A stretch of 64,000 bases of DNA from Stakelama marina (GTDB lineage: Bacteria; Pseudomonadota; Alphaproteobacteria; Sphingomonadales; Sphingomonadaceae): positions 558,001 to 622,000 of the forward strand of contig NZ_JAGRQC010000001.1 in assembly GCF_018122655.1 (NCBI RefSeq). The letters run 5' to 3'. The notes beneath the pieces were generated by a model. It did not search any database, was not told the origin of the DNA, and saw nothing but the letters and a program-made list of their open reading frames with translations. Below are positions 46,665 through 59,702 of this stretch, piece after piece (positions within the stretch are counted from its first letter, which is position 1; each line of letters opens with the position of its first letter). A program made the translations under genes and the position numbers.

Positions 46665-47788
46665 TATCCTGCTGCGCGGGCGAGTTGGTCGGCGTGATAA
46701 TTGGCATCGCCGAACATTTCGGCAAGTACGCGCGCGCGCTTCATATAGAAACCGATGTCATATTCGTCGGTCATGCCGATGCCGCCGTGCATCTGCACGC
46801 CTTCCTGCACCGCCAGCGTGGTGGCGAGGCCGGTCATCGCCTTGGCCACCGAGACCGCGCCTTCGGCTTCTTCCGACCCGGCATCGAGCAGTTGCTGCGC
46901 CTTAAGGACGGCGGCGCGCGCCACCTCCATTTCCGAATAGAGATGCGCTGCGCGGTGCTGGAGCGCCTGAAAACTGCCGAGATGGGCGCCGAACTGCTTG
47001 CGTTCCTTCAGATAGTCGAAGGTCATGTCCATCGCGCCGCCGCCCACGCCGAGCATTTCGGCCGATGCGCCCGTGCGACCGGCCGACAGCAAAGCGCGAA
47101 GCGGGCCGGCACCCTGGTCGACCTCACCGATGACTGCGTCGGCATCGACTTCCACGCCGTCAAACGCCAGATGAGAGGCGAGGCTGGAATCGGCCAGCCG
47201 ACGCGGGTCGGCGGTCATGTTGGCGGCATCCTTCGGGACCGCGAAAAGAGTGATGCCGTCCTTGTCGTCGGCTGATCCGGCGGTGCGCGCGGCGACGAGA
47301 ACCAGGTCGGCGACATGACCGTGGGTGACGAATTGCTTGCTCCCCGTCAGCCTGAATCCGTTGCCCGAGCGTTCCGCTTTCATCGCGATGCCGGTGCCGT
47401 GTTTGGCCTTTTCGTCGATGGCGATGGCGGCGACGGTTTCGCCTGAGACGATGCCCGGAAACCAGCGATCACGCTGGGGCGAGTGCTTCAGCGCCTCGAC
47501 CGCCGCGACCGCTGTCGAAAGGAACGGGGAGGGCGACAGGTTGCGGCCGATCTCCTCGAGCACCACGCCCGCTTCCACATTACCCAGTCCCAGCCCGCCA
47601 TCGGTTTCGGGGATCAGGATGCCGGTAAAGCCCATTTCGGCGAATTGCTTCCACAGATCGCGGCTGAACCCGGTGGAATCACCAGCATCGCGAAGCTCGC
47701 GAAGGTGTTTTACGGGCGCGTGTTCGGCGACGAAATCCTTCGCGGTGTCGGCGAGCATCGTCTGTTCGTCGTTGAGGTAGAGGGGCAT
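46661..47788 (-). CDS. Acyl-CoA dehydrogenase, short-subunit type
   Basis: A 375-residue dehydrogenase resembling the gene at 33735 more than the one next to it. The C-terminal KQFGAHLGSFQALQHRAAHLYSE and MHGGIGMTDEYDIGFYMKRA are the short-subunit pattern. It lies downstream of the longer dehydrogenase at 47936, separated by a 147-bp space containing a repeat, and is probably its partner in an alpha2beta2 enzyme. Its stop overlaps the tesB start (ATGA). Confidence 0.9.
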   Translation of the reverse strand: MPLYLNDEQTMLADTAKDFVAEHAPVKHLRELRDAGDSTGFSRDLWKQFAEMGFTGILIPETDGGLGLGNVEAGVVLEEIGRNLSPSPFLSTAVAAVEALKHSPQRDRWFPGIVSGETVAAIAIDEKAKHGTGIAMKAERSGNGFRLTGSKQFVTHGHVADLVLVAARTAGSADDKDGITLFAVPKDAANMTADPRRLADSSLASHLAFDGVEVDADAVIGEVDQGAGPLRALLSAGRTGASAEMLGVGGGAMDMTFDYLKERKQFGAHLGSFQALQHRAAHLYSEMEVARAAVLKAQQLLDAGSEEAEGAVSVAKAMTGLATTLAVQEGVQMHGGIGMTDEYDIGFYMKRARVLAEMFGDANYHADQLARAAGY

Positions 47789-47799
47789 TCCATTCTCTC

Positions 47800-47934
47800 C
47801 GTCGCCCCTGCGGAGGCAGGGGGGCTATCGCTTCGGCCATGGGCCACTTTGGCTGAACTTGGCGGTGGCGATTGTTGTTGGCGTCGGTCCTTTGCGGGAA
47901 ACAGTCATGGGTCCCTGCCTGCGCAGGAACGACC
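47800..47934. repeat. REP-like element (CGTCGCCCCTGCGGAGGCAGG family)
   Basis: Left arm CGTCGCCCCTGCGGAGGCAG and right arm TCCCTGCCTGCGCAGGAACG are inverted and flank about 90 bp of unrelated sequence. It separates the long and short dehydrogenase genes, just as an unrelated REP-like element separates the other dehydrogenase pair at 33.6 kb. Confidence 0.78.
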
Positions 47935-47935
47935 G

Positions 47936-49123
47936 TTAGGTTGAAGGCAACTCCAATATCCGCTTGGCGATGATATTGAGCTGGATTTCGCTGGTGCCGC
48001 CCTCAATCGAATTGCCCTTCGACCGCAGCCATGCGCGTGAGGCGGCGCCGCCGTTCGACTGTTCGCTGTCCCAGTCGAGCGCGTCGGAGCCGCCTGCGGC
48101 CATCGCCAGTTCGTTGCGGCTCTTGTTCAGTTCGGTGCCGTAATATTTCATCATGCTCGGTTGCGCGGGATGCGCGCGGCCTGCCTTCAGCTCGTCGATG
48201 AAGCGCTCCGACATCGCCGTGAAGGCCTTGGCGCGAACCTCGAACAGCGCAAGCTGGGCGCGCAGGATAGGGTCGGCGAGTCGACCGTCCTTATCGAGCC
48301 CGACGGTCGCGATCGCGCCGTCGATCAGCGGATTGCCGCTGCTGGTCGAAAGCCCCATGCCCGAGATCATCTCGCGTTCGTGGCCGAGCAGATATTTGGC
48401 GACGTCCCAACCCTTGTTCTCATCATGGATGCGGTTTGCCTTGGGTACTTTCACATCGTCGAAAAAGGTCTCGCAGAACGGCGAATAGCCGGAGATGAGC
48501 AGGATCGGCTTGGTCGAGACGCCGTCCGATTCCATGTCGAACAGCACGAAGCTGATGCCGCCCTGTTTCGATTCCTTCGACGTGCGGACGAGGCAGAAAA
48601 TCCAGTCGGCCTTGTCGGCATAGCTCGTCCAGACCTTCTGGCCGTTGACGATGTAATGATCGCCCGCATCCTCGGCCCAGGTCTGCAATCCGGCGAGGTC
48701 GGACCCGGCGCCGGGCTCCGAATAGCCTTGGCACCAACGGATTTCGCCGCGCGCGATCTTCGGCAGATGTTCGAGCTTCTGCTCTTCGGTGCCGTATTTG
48801 AGGAGCGCCGGGCCAAGCATTGAGATGCCGAAGCTGTTGAGCGGATTGCGGGCGTTGATGCGCCGCATTTCCTCGCGAAGTATCTTGGTTTCGGCCGGGC
48901 TCAGGCCACCGCCGCCATATTCCTTCGGCCAGTCTGGCACCGTCCAGCCGCGTGTCGCCATGCGCTCCATGTAGAGCTTCTGGTCGGGGTTCTTCGAATA
49001 GTCGGCGCGGCGGCCGCCCCAGTTGACGTCGGCTTCGCTGCGCACGGGTTCGCGCATCGAGGCGGGGACGTTTTCTTCGAGCCAGGCCCGCGTTTCGGCG
49101 CGAAAGGTTTCAAGGTCGGACAT
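47936..49123 (-). CDS. Acyl-CoA dehydrogenase, long subunit of a probable heteromeric pair
   Basis: A 395-residue dehydrogenase, close to the protein at 32420: shared WCQGYSEPGAGSDLAGLQ, FCETFFDDVKVP and C-terminal SIEGGTSEIQLNIIAKRI (372-389). The MCAD catalytic Glu position is Gly375. The frame continues upstream through the amidase gene, but MSDLETFRAETRAWLEENVP at 49123 is the family start with GAGGAG upstream. It begins 2 bp after the amidase stop, so they are co-transcribed. Confidence 0.91.
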   Translation of the reverse strand: MSDLETFRAETRAWLEENVPASMREPVRSEADVNWGGRRADYSKNPDQKLYMERMATRGWTVPDWPKEYGGGGLSPAETKILREEMRRINARNPLNSFGISMLGPALLKYGTEEQKLEHLPKIARGEIRWCQGYSEPGAGSDLAGLQTWAEDAGDHYIVNGQKVWTSYADKADWIFCLVRTSKESKQGGISFVLFDMESDGVSTKPILLISGYSPFCETFFDDVKVPKANRIHDENKGWDVAKYLLGHEREMISGMGLSTSSGNPLIDGAIATVGLDKDGRLADPILRAQLALFEVRAKAFTAMSERFIDELKAGRAHPAQPSMMKYYGTELNKSRNELAMAAGGSDALDWDSEQSNGGAASRAWLRSKGNSIEGGTSEIQLNIIAKRILELPST

Positions 49124-49125
49124 GA

Positions 49126-50441
49126 TCAGCTCCTCATGAGGGAGGCCGCCAGGCGCGCGACCGCGATCGCCTGATGGTCCTGATAGGTATCGGTGATGAC
49201 CTGCGCGCCGATCGGCAGGCCGTCGGCATCGCGCGTGATCGGCACGCTCGTCGCGGGCAGGCCGGGGAAGGTGGCGAGGCCGGGAAAGGCGAATTGCGCG
49301 CCGAACGGCGTTTCCTCGCCGTCGATCGCCAGAACGCGATCGGCGAGCGGGGTGTCGTCGTGCGGGAAGGCATTGGTGCCGAGCACAGGCGCGATCACCG
49401 CGTCGAATTTTTCGAACAGCGCGTTCCACTGGCGACGGTTGCGCGCCTGCTGGTCTTGGAGGTCGAACCATTCGATCAGCGTCGGCTTGGGATGGTCGCC
49501 GACCGGCTGGCCGCGCGTCATCGCGATGTTCAGCATATGCATGTAGTCGCGGTGCTGCTGCGCGAGATCGGGAACGAGATCGGACGACCTGGCGACGGTC
49601 GCGCCTTGCCGTTCGAAGGAGTGCGCAACGTCGTCGAGCATCTTTCTCGTGTCGTCCGAGGTCACCGCTTTCGGGTGGTCGGCAAGGACAAGGATACGCC
49701 AGTCGCCGGTGTCGCGCGGTTCCGGGCGGGGGAGGGGCAGGTCGCCGACGATATCGAGCGCGCAGATCAGGTCGTCGGGATCGCGCGCCATCGGCCCGAT
49801 CACCGATAGCACCGCTCGTGCGCCATCCGTCCCGGGGAAGAAATGGCCGTCGGTCGGCAGCATGCCGAAGGTCGATTTGTGGCCCCAAACTCCGCAGAAA
49901 TGCGCAGGCACACGGATCGAACCGCCGATGTCCGAGCCCATTTCGAGCGGTACCATTCCGCTTGCGAGTGCGGCCGCCGCGCCGCCCGACGAACCGCCGC
50001 AGGTCCGGCTGTGATCGTGCGGGTTGTTGGTCCGGCCGTAATTGGGATTGTTCGATTGCAGATCGGCAAGACCGACGGGGATATTGGTCTTGCCGAGAAT
50101 GACGGCGCCGGCGCGTTTCAGGCGCTTGACCGCGACCGCATCCTTTTTCGCGACGTGGTCGCGGTGCTCGGCAAAGCCCCAGCTCGTCTTGAGCCCGGCG
50201 ACGTCATAGCTTTCCTTGACCGTCATCGGCACGCCGAGCAGCGGTGCCGTGTCGCCGGCGGCGAGGCGGCGGTCGGCCGCCTCGGCCAGCGCCCTTGCGC
50301 GGTCGAAATCGCGGATGACGACGGCGTTGATGTCGCCGTCGCGCTCCTCGATCCGCGCGATCGCCGCCTCGCACTCCGCGACGGCCGTTGACTGGCCGGC
50401 GCGGATTTGCTGGGCGACGTCTAAGGCGGTCCGGTCGGGCA

Positions 50442-50442
<1 letters not shown>
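49126..50442 (-). CDS. Amidase signature family hydrolase
   Basis: A 438-residue amidase with the Ser-cisSer-Lys triad: Lys76 in TVKESYD, Ser151 in CGGSSGGAAAA and Ser175 in GSDIGGSIRVP. It cleaves carboxamides, possibly aryl or fatty amides, giving an acid for CoA activation by the surrounding genes. It differs from GatA in gene neighbourhood: no gatB or gatC is present. It overlaps the FadB-like gene stop by one base and precedes the dehydrogenase pair. Confidence 0.9.
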
Positions 50443-52469
<2,027 letters not shown>

Positions 52470-52491
52470 GTGTTGTTCTCCTTTGCTGCTC

Positions 52492-52574
52492 CGTCATTCC
52501 GGCGAACGCCGGAATGCAGAGCCGATCTGTGTTGCGCCCGCCGCTCTGGATCCCGGACCAAGTCCGGGATGACG
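52492..52574. repeat. Hybrid REP-like element with unlike arms
   Basis: Left stem-loop CGTCATTCCGGCGAACGCCG(G) and right stem-loop CCCGGACCAAGTCCGGG with GATGACG end belong to different families (compare 33641-33714 and 10646-10744). They are joined by about 40 bp. It lies between the serine hydrolase stop and fadJ-like start, same strand. Confidence 0.85.
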
Positions 52575-52584
52575 GGCAAAAATT

Positions 52585-53805
52585 TCAAGTCAGCGCCGAA
52601 TAGATCAGCGTCTTCAGTTCGCGGCGGATGGGGTAGGTGTTCGACGGGCTGACCTGGGTCATGAAGACCATGTGCAGCCGCTCGACGGGGTCGATGAAGA
52701 ACGCCGTCGAAAACATTCCGCCCCAATAATATTCGCCCTTCGATCCGGGGATCATCGATTTCGCGACATCGTCGGTCACCGCGAAGCCGAGGCCGAACCC
52801 GGTTCCGGCATTGGCGGCTTCGCTGAACAGCGATTTGGACATGCTCGACAGGTCCGATTCGCCCGGCAGATGGTTCATCGTCATCAGGTCGATCGTCTTG
52901 CGACCAACGATGCGGACGCCGTCGAGTTCACCACCATTGAGGCACATCGTGCAGAAACGGTGATAGTCGAGCGCCGTCGAGACGAGCCCGCCGCCGCCGG
53001 AGACGAGCTTCGGCTTGCGCGACCATGCCGAGGATTCGCCGCGATCGTACATCTCGCGCCCCTTGCCGGGCGCGAGTGTGTAGCAGTCGGTCAATCGGTC
53101 GAGCTTGCCTTCCGGCACCTGGAAGAAGGTGTCGTTCATGCCGAGCGGCCGAAAGATATTTTCGGCCAGAAACGCGTCGAATGGCTGACCGGAGACGCGC
53201 TGGACGACGGCGCCGAGAATGTCGGTCGATACCGAATAATTCCATGCATCACCCGGCGAGAATTCGAGCGGCAGCTTGGCGACCGCGGCGACGAATTCGT
53301 CGAGCGTCAGCCCGCCATGCCAATTCTCCAGCTTGCCCTCGCGCATCGCGGCGTCGATGTTCGAACGGTTCTGGAAACTGTAGGTGAGGCCGGAGGTGTG
53401 GCGGAGCAGATCGACCATCCGCATCGGCTGCGCGGTCGGCCGGGTGACGAAGGGAACGCCGCCGCCACCGCCGTCATAGACGCCGACGCCCTTGAATTCG
53501 GGAAGGACGTGATGGACCGGCGTATCGACCGCGACCTTGCCCTGTTCGACCAGCGTCATGAATGCGATCGACGTGATCGGCTTGGTCATCGACGCGATGC
53601 GGAACAGCGAGCCCTCGTCGATCGTCTTGCCGCCTTCGCGCGCGGCGCCCTGATGTGAAAAATGTACCGGCTGGCCGTCGCGCGCGATCAGCAACTGCGC
53701 GTTCGGCAGCTTGCCCGAGTCGATATAGCGCTCTTTCAGGAAGTCATCGATCCGCGCCAATCGACTGGCGTCAAAGCCATGCTTGTCTGCGCGTGCGATT
53801 TTCAT
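52585..53805 (-). CDS. Serine hydrolase, beta-lactamase (class C) family
   Basis: A 406-residue cytosolic-looking serine hydrolase (no signal peptide). The SxxK motif is Ser72-Met-Thr-Lys75 in IASMTKPITS; the second motif is WNYSVSTD, Tyr-Ser-Val instead of Tyr-Ser-Asn. This resembles EstB-type esterases and catabolic lactonases. The ATG at 53805 was preferred to one 45 bp upstream. Together with the amidase it may feed acids into the acyl-CoA pathway. It is divergent from an acyl-CoA ligase (156 bp). Confidence 0.88.
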   Translation of the reverse strand: MKIARADKHGFDASRLARIDDFLKERYIDSGKLPNAQLLIARDGQPVHFSHQGAAREGGKTIDEGSLFRIASMTKPITSIAFMTLVEQGKVAVDTPVHHVLPEFKGVGVYDGGGGGVPFVTRPTAQPMRMVDLLRHTSGLTYSFQNRSNIDAAMREGKLENWHGGLTLDEFVAAVAKLPLEFSPGDAWNYSVSTDILGAVVQRVSGQPFDAFLAENIFRPLGMNDTFFQVPEGKLDRLTDCYTLAPGKGREMYDRGESSAWSRKPKLVSGGGGLVSTALDYHRFCTMCLNGGELDGVRIVGRKTIDLMTMNHLPGESDLSSMSKSLFSEAANAGTGFGLGFAVTDDVAKSMIPGSKGEYYWGGMFSTAFFIDPVERLHMVFMTQVSPSNTYPIRRELKTLIYSALT

Positions 53806-53961
53806 CAGGCCTCCATACCTCCGGTTCGAATCGCGTTTTGCCGCGATCATCTTTTCTGCGCATTATCTATTGCCTTGAGCGCTGCCTGAATCAACACTAA
53901 CGTTCGTGAAAACGGGTTGCCCGAGCAAACCCAACATTCAAGACCGCGAAGAGAGGACGCC

Positions 53962-55707
53962 TTGGCCACCGAACCCCTGATCGAACTCGACCCGTCCTGG
54001 CCCAAGCTCAGCCTGGCTGAAATACAGGACATGCTGTGCGCACCCGGCCAGCGTTTCGAAATGGATATGGCGACCATTCGGGGCGTGCCGACGCGCGTGT
54101 GGAAGAATGCGCCGCCCTCGCTTGGGGCGCTGATCCAGCTCTCGCGCGGCCATGGGGCGCGGCTGTTCACCATCTATGAGGATGAACGCGTCACCTACGA
54201 AGCGAACTACCGCGCGGTCGCGCATCTTGCGACCAAACTGCGCGAGATGGGGGTGGGGAAGGGCGACCGCGTCGGTCTTGCCATGCGCAACCTGCCCGAA
54301 TGGCCGGTGATCTTCTTCGCCGCGACCAGCATCGGCGCGATCATCGTTCCGCTGAACGCCTGGTGGACGGGCGGCGAGCTCGAATATGGCATCAACGACT
54401 CGGGCGCGAAAATCCTGTTCCTCGACGGCGGCAGGCATGGGCGGCTGGCCGAACATTATCCCAATATGACGAAGCTCGAGCGTGTTTTCGTCAGTCGCAC
54501 CGATGCCGAACTGGACGGCAAGTTCGGCCATTTCGAGGAGCTGATCGGGGGCGCGAAAACCTGGGCCAATCTGTCTGACATCGCGTTTCCGTCCGCCGAG
54601 ATCGCGCCCGATGACGATGCGACGATTTTCTATACCAGCGGCACGACCGGCAATCCGAAAGGCGCGCTGGGCACGCACCGCAACATCGTCACCAACATAT
54701 TTTCGGGCGGATATTCGGCAGCGCGATCCTATCTGCGCCGCGGCGAACAGCCGCCCGAGCCCGAACCGCGCACCTCGTTGCTTGTCATTCCGCTTTTCCA
54801 TGTGACGGCATGCAGTGCGGGAATGATGACGACGATCGCCAGCGGATCGGCGATGGTCTTCATGTACAAATGGGATCCCGTAAAGGCGATGGAGATCATC
54901 GAGCGCGAAAAGGTCGCGATGACGGGCGGCGTGCCGACGATCGCGTGGCAGCTGCTCGAACACCCCGATCGCGACAAATACGACCTGTCGAGCCTTGAGA
55001 ACATCGCCTATGGCGGCGCGCCCGCCGCACCCGAACTGGTCAAGCGCATCTATACCGAATTCGGTGCGCTTCCCGGCAATGGCTGGGGCATGACCGAGAC
55101 GATGGCGACGGTGACGAGCCACGGTGCGGAGGATTATCTCAACCGCCCGACAAGTTGTGGCCCGCCGGTGCCGGTCGCCGACCTGAAGATCATGTCCGAA
55201 GACGGCGAACGCGAACTGGCCGTAGGGCAGGTCGGCGAGCTGTGGGCGAAGGGGCCAATGATCGTGAAGGGCTATTGGAACAAGCCCGAGGCGACGACTG
55301 CAACCTTCGTCGATGGATGGGTGCGCACCGGCGACCTTGCGCGGCTCGACGAGGAGGGCTTCTGCTTCATCGTCGATCGCGCCAAGGACATCGTCATCCG
55401 TGGCGGCGAGAACATCTATTCGTCGGAAGTCGAAGACGTACTCTATTCGCATCCGGCGGTCACCGATGCCGCGCTGATCGGTATTCCGCACCGCACGCTG
55501 GGCGAGGAACCGGCGGCGGTCGTGCACCTCGCGCCCGGAATGACAGCGACCGAGGCCGAGCTTCAGGACTGGGTGCGCGAGCGTCTGGCGGCGTTCAAGG
55601 TTCCGGTGGCGGTGCGCTTCACCGACGAAACGCTGCCGCGCAACGCCAATGGCAAGATATTGAAGCGCGAGCTGAAGACCTTGTTCCCGTCGGAGCAGGC
55701 GGCTTAG
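53962..55707 (+). CDS. Acyl-CoA synthetase (AMP-forming), class I adenylate-forming
   Basis: A 581-residue CoA ligase. ATP loop FYTSGTTGNPKGALG, GWGMTETMAT, hinge and lysine motif RTGDLARLDEEGFCFIVDRAKD, and the C-terminal LPRNANGKILKREL. The start is a TTG at 53962 with GAGAGGA upstream; another in-frame TTG at 53917 lacks an SD. It adenylates an aromatic, fatty or cyclic acid. It follows the hydrolase divergently, so these may supply and activate an acid, but no substrate can be assigned. Confidence 0.93.
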   Translation: MATEPLIELDPSWPKLSLAEIQDMLCAPGQRFEMDMATIRGVPTRVWKNAPPSLGALIQLSRGHGARLFTIYEDERVTYEANYRAVAHLATKLREMGVGKGDRVGLAMRNLPEWPVIFFAATSIGAIIVPLNAWWTGGELEYGINDSGAKILFLDGGRHGRLAEHYPNMTKLERVFVSRTDAELDGKFGHFEELIGGAKTWANLSDIAFPSAEIAPDDDATIFYTSGTTGNPKGALGTHRNIVTNIFSGGYSAARSYLRRGEQPPEPEPRTSLLVIPLFHVTACSAGMMTTIASGSAMVFMYKWDPVKAMEIIEREKVAMTGGVPTIAWQLLEHPDRDKYDLSSLENIAYGGAPAAPELVKRIYTEFGALPGNGWGMTETMATVTSHGAEDYLNRPTSCGPPVPVADLKIMSEDGERELAVGQVGELWAKGPMIVKGYWNKPEATTATFVDGWVRTGDLARLDEEGFCFIVDRAKDIVIRGGENIYSSEVEDVLYSHPAVTDAALIGIPHRTLGEEPAAVVHLAPGMTATEAELQDWVRERLAAFKVPVAVRFTDETLPRNANGKILKRELKTLFPSEQAA

Positions 55708-55731
55708 CCGGGAGCGGTTCCGGCCAGCATC

Positions 55732-57204
<1,473 letters not shown>

Positions 57205-57341
57205 GGTGGGCACGCTAGAGCCTGTGCCGGTGCCGGGCAACGCTTGCGGCGCGCGAAAGCATTGATCGAGATTGGGCGCTGACCTGATTACAAGCGCGCC
57301 CGTTCGCGTTAGAGTGGCCTTGCAGGTCGAAAGGGAAAAGA

Positions 57342-58580
57342 TTGAACGATCAGTCGGGCATCGGAGAAGCCGAGGTTAGCAACGCATCGCCGGTCGACGA
57401 TGACGTCGCCGAACGCGAACGGATGCTGCGCGATGCGGTTGCCGCCGAAGAGCTTCGCCGCGACCGTCTGCTCGCGGGGCTGACGCTGGTCGCGACGATC
57501 GGCCTGCTGCTCGCCATTCCCTTTGCGCTGCAGGCCGGGTCCGAATTCTTTCTTCCGCTGACGGCGGCGATCGTCGTCGCCATCGCGCTGGTGCCGGTCC
57601 TCGAATGGCTCGAGCGGCACCGGATGCCGGCACCCTTCGCATCGCTGATATGCGTGCTTCTGTTTCTGATCCTCGCCAACGCGGCGCTGGCGTCGATTGT
57701 CGTCCCCGCCTGGGGCTGGGCGCAGATCCTGCCCGACCGGATCGACCAGATTCAGCGCAACGTCGCGCCACTGATCGATTTCTATTCGAATCTCGAGCAT
57801 TTCGTGAACCGGCTGATCCAGAACCTCGCCTCGGCGCCGGTGAATCAGCGCGAGGTCGTGTCGACCGCCGCGCCGCCGCAGTCGCTGATGGACCTGTTCA
57901 CGACGTCCGCGCCGTCGGCGCTGATCGAGATGTTCTTTTCGATCCTCGTCATCTTCTTCTTCCTGTCCGGCTGGACCCGGCTGCGGCGGAGCGCGATCAC
58001 GAGCCGGACAAGTTTCGACGGAGCGATGGCCACCGCGCGCGTTATTCAGGACGTGGTCGATGACACCTCGGCCTATCTCGGCACGATCACCGTCATCAAC
58101 ATCTCGCTGGGGCTGAGCGTGGCGCTTGCGCTGTGGCTGGTCGGGATGCCGACGCCGCTGATGTGGGGCGGTCTGGTCGCGGTGTTCAACTATATCCCTT
58201 ATCTGGGTCCGATCGTCGCCGCGCTGCTGCTCGCCGTCGGCGGTCTGATGACCTATAATGATTTGTGGTGGGCGCTGTTGCCGGCGCTTATCATGATCGG
58301 CGCGCATCTGATCGAGGCGAACATCATCACCCCGACCATCGTCGGTCACCGACTGACGATCAATCCGATCCTGATTCTCATCTCGCTCAGCTTCTGGGGC
58401 TGGGTGTGGGGGACCCCCGGCGCGCTGCTGGCGGTGCCGCTGCTCATCATCATCCAGACGATTCTGGAGGCCGCGGGCAAGCCCGACATCGCCGGTTTCC
58501 TGTTCGAACACGGCACGCTGGTCCACGATCCGGCGCCGCCGGAAAAAACTTCCGGCGAAAATGGTGCGCAATCCGGTTGA
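57342..58580 (+). CDS. AI-2E family transporter (PerM/UPF0118)
   Basis: A 412-residue inner-membrane protein with about eight hydrophobic segments, including AIVVAIALVPVLEWLER and ILIVIFFFLSGW. LVAVFNYIPYLGPIVAALL and NIITPTIVGHRLTINPI are conserved family landmarks. The name derives from one E. coli member that exports AI-2; most members have unknown cargo. The TTG at 57342 follows AAGGGAAAAG. The last codons overlap a promoter for the tRNA gene downstream. Confidence 0.88.
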   Translation: MNDQSGIGEAEVSNASPVDDDVAERERMLRDAVAAEELRRDRLLAGLTLVATIGLLLAIPFALQAGSEFFLPLTAAIVVAIALVPVLEWLERHRMPAPFASLICVLLFLILANAALASIVVPAWGWAQILPDRIDQIQRNVAPLIDFYSNLEHFVNRLIQNLASAPVNQREVVSTAAPPQSLMDLFTTSAPSALIEMFFSILVIFFFLSGWTRLRRSAITSRTSFDGAMATARVIQDVVDDTSAYLGTITVINISLGLSVALALWLVGMPTPLMWGGLVAVFNYIPYLGPIVAALLLAVGGLMTYNDLWWALLPALIMIGAHLIEANIITPTIVGHRLTINPILILISLSFWGWVWGTPGALLAVPLLIIIQTILEAAGKPDIAGFLFEHGTLVHDPAPPEKTSGENGAQSG

Positions 58581-58605
58581 CACCCCGGAATCGCTCCTCT
58601 AACAG
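58577..58605 (+). promoter_or_regulatory. Promoter of the tRNA-Asp gene
   Basis: TTGACA (58577-58582) and TAACAG (58600-58605) with 17-bp spacing, ending 18 bp before the tRNA. The -35 is a perfect match to the vegetative consensus and overlaps the stop codon of the AI-2E transporter gene. Confidence 0.65.
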
Positions 58606-58623
58606 CCGCCTCCTCGCTAGCAC

Positions 58624-58700
<77 letters not shown>

Positions 58701-58761
58701 TTTTCTGCTGGTGAATTTTCCTCACCGCACGGATTTGGCGAAAGGTTTCGAGCGACGTCGC

Positions 58762-58971
58762 TCAGGCTTTCCAGCGCCCGGTTTCCATCCAGCGAAGCAA
58801 CGGCTTCAGCGGTGCGATCCAGATCATCCCGGTGACGATATAAACGAGCAGTTGCACGATCCCGGGAAGCGAGCCGATTCCTGCCGAGAAGCTGGCGATA
58901 AGCACGACCCAGAGCGCGATCAGCGCCAGGATCATCAACATTCCCGCTGGTTTGCGCCAGGTCGGCTGCAT
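58762..58971 (-). CDS. DUF2842 membrane protein
   Basis: A 69-residue protein, MQPTWRKPAGMLMILALIAL..., with two transmembrane helices and the C-terminal APLKPLLRWMETGRWKA. This is the alphaproteobacterial DUF2842 pattern, function unknown. Its ATG overlaps the cyclo-ligase stop by one base (TGATG), so it is co-translated. About 60 bp separates it from the tRNA on the other strand. Confidence 0.85.
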   Translation of the reverse strand: MQPTWRKPAGMLMILALIALWVVLIASFSAGIGSLPGIVQLLVYIVTGMIWIAPLKPLLRWMETGRWKA

Positions 58972-59528
58972 CAATCTTCCTTTTCCAGATAAGCGCGTTC
59001 GGTGACGATCGCGTGGAGCGGTATGTCCCACGAATCGCTGGGAAGCGAATCGGTTTGCTGTACCGACCATGCGACGCCCAGCCGCCATGCCCGGGGATAT
59101 TGGGCGAATGCCCGGTCGTAATGTCCCGCCCCCTGGCCCAGCCGGTTCAGATCGCGGTCAAAGGCGATCAACGGCGTCAGGATGATGTCGGGGGCAAGTT
59201 CCTCATCGCCCAGCGGTTGCCGCAGGCCAAACGGACCCTCGGCCAGATCGTGGTCGGGATGCCAGGCGAGGAAGCGCATCGGTGTCGCCTTGCCGGTGAC
59301 ATGGGGCAGCGCCAGGCGGGCGCCTGCGTCATGCGCCGCCATGTGGAGGTGGGAAGGATCGGCCTCCGCCCCGATCGGATGGTAGGACGCAACGATCAGG
59401 CCCGGTTTCAGCCGGGTGAGCAAGGCGCGCGGAGGCATGATGACCATCTGGTTCGACGCCGCGAACCGATCGCGTTCGGCGCGCATCTTCGCCCGCAGGG
59501 CTTGCTTGTGATCGTGGGGAAAAGTCAT
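58971..59528 (-). CDS. 5-formyltetrahydrofolate cyclo-ligase
   Basis: ATP-dependent conversion of 5-formyl-THF to 5,10-methenyl-THF. The 185-residue protein has LAPDIILTPLIAFDRDLNRLGQGAGHYDRAF, the family substrate and metal loop. It is encoded right downstream of the 6S RNA on the same strand, the classical ssrS-ygfA linkage in proteobacteria. The start at 59528 follows a CCACATG context with no strong SD. Confidence 0.93.
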   Translation of the reverse strand: MTFPHDHKQALRAKMRAERDRFAASNQMVIMPPRALLTRLKPGLIVASYHPIGAEADPSHLHMAAHDAGARLALPHVTGKATPMRFLAWHPDHDLAEGPFGLRQPLGDEELAPDIILTPLIAFDRDLNRLGQGAGHYDRAFAQYPRAWRLGVAWSVQQTDSLPSDSWDIPLHAIVTERAYLEKED

Positions 59529-59560
59529 GTGGCGGGACCACCTTGAGGCCGTTTGCTCGA

Positions 59561-59702
59561 ATATCCTCTGACGCCAGTAACGTCAGGTGGGCGCCGTGTG
59601 CATCGGGCCAGGGCCCGAACAGGGACAGCTCCCTTGGATGTTTCTATCGCCTCAGGGATAATCGCTAAAGCTCGTACCAGGCAGTGCCCGCCATGAGGAT
59701 AT
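59561..59702 (-). ncRNA. ssrS: 6S RNA
   Basis: About 142 nt on the minus strand, between zapA and the cyclo-ligase gene, the known place for 6S RNA. The ends ATATCCTC and GAGGATAT form an 8-bp perfect closing stem, and the interior has paired G+C-rich arms (for example CAAGGGAGCTGTCCCTG) with a large central bubble. 6S RNA binds the sigma70 holoenzyme and serves as decoy promoter in stationary phase. It begins 1 nt after the zapA stop and may be processed from the zapA message. Called by location and fold, not by alignment. Confidence 0.85.

Noticed and set aside
57342..58580. Specific autoinducer-2 exporter
   Set aside because: The AI-2E family name is based on one member; no luxS or other AI-2 gene is seen, so only a family-level call is justified.
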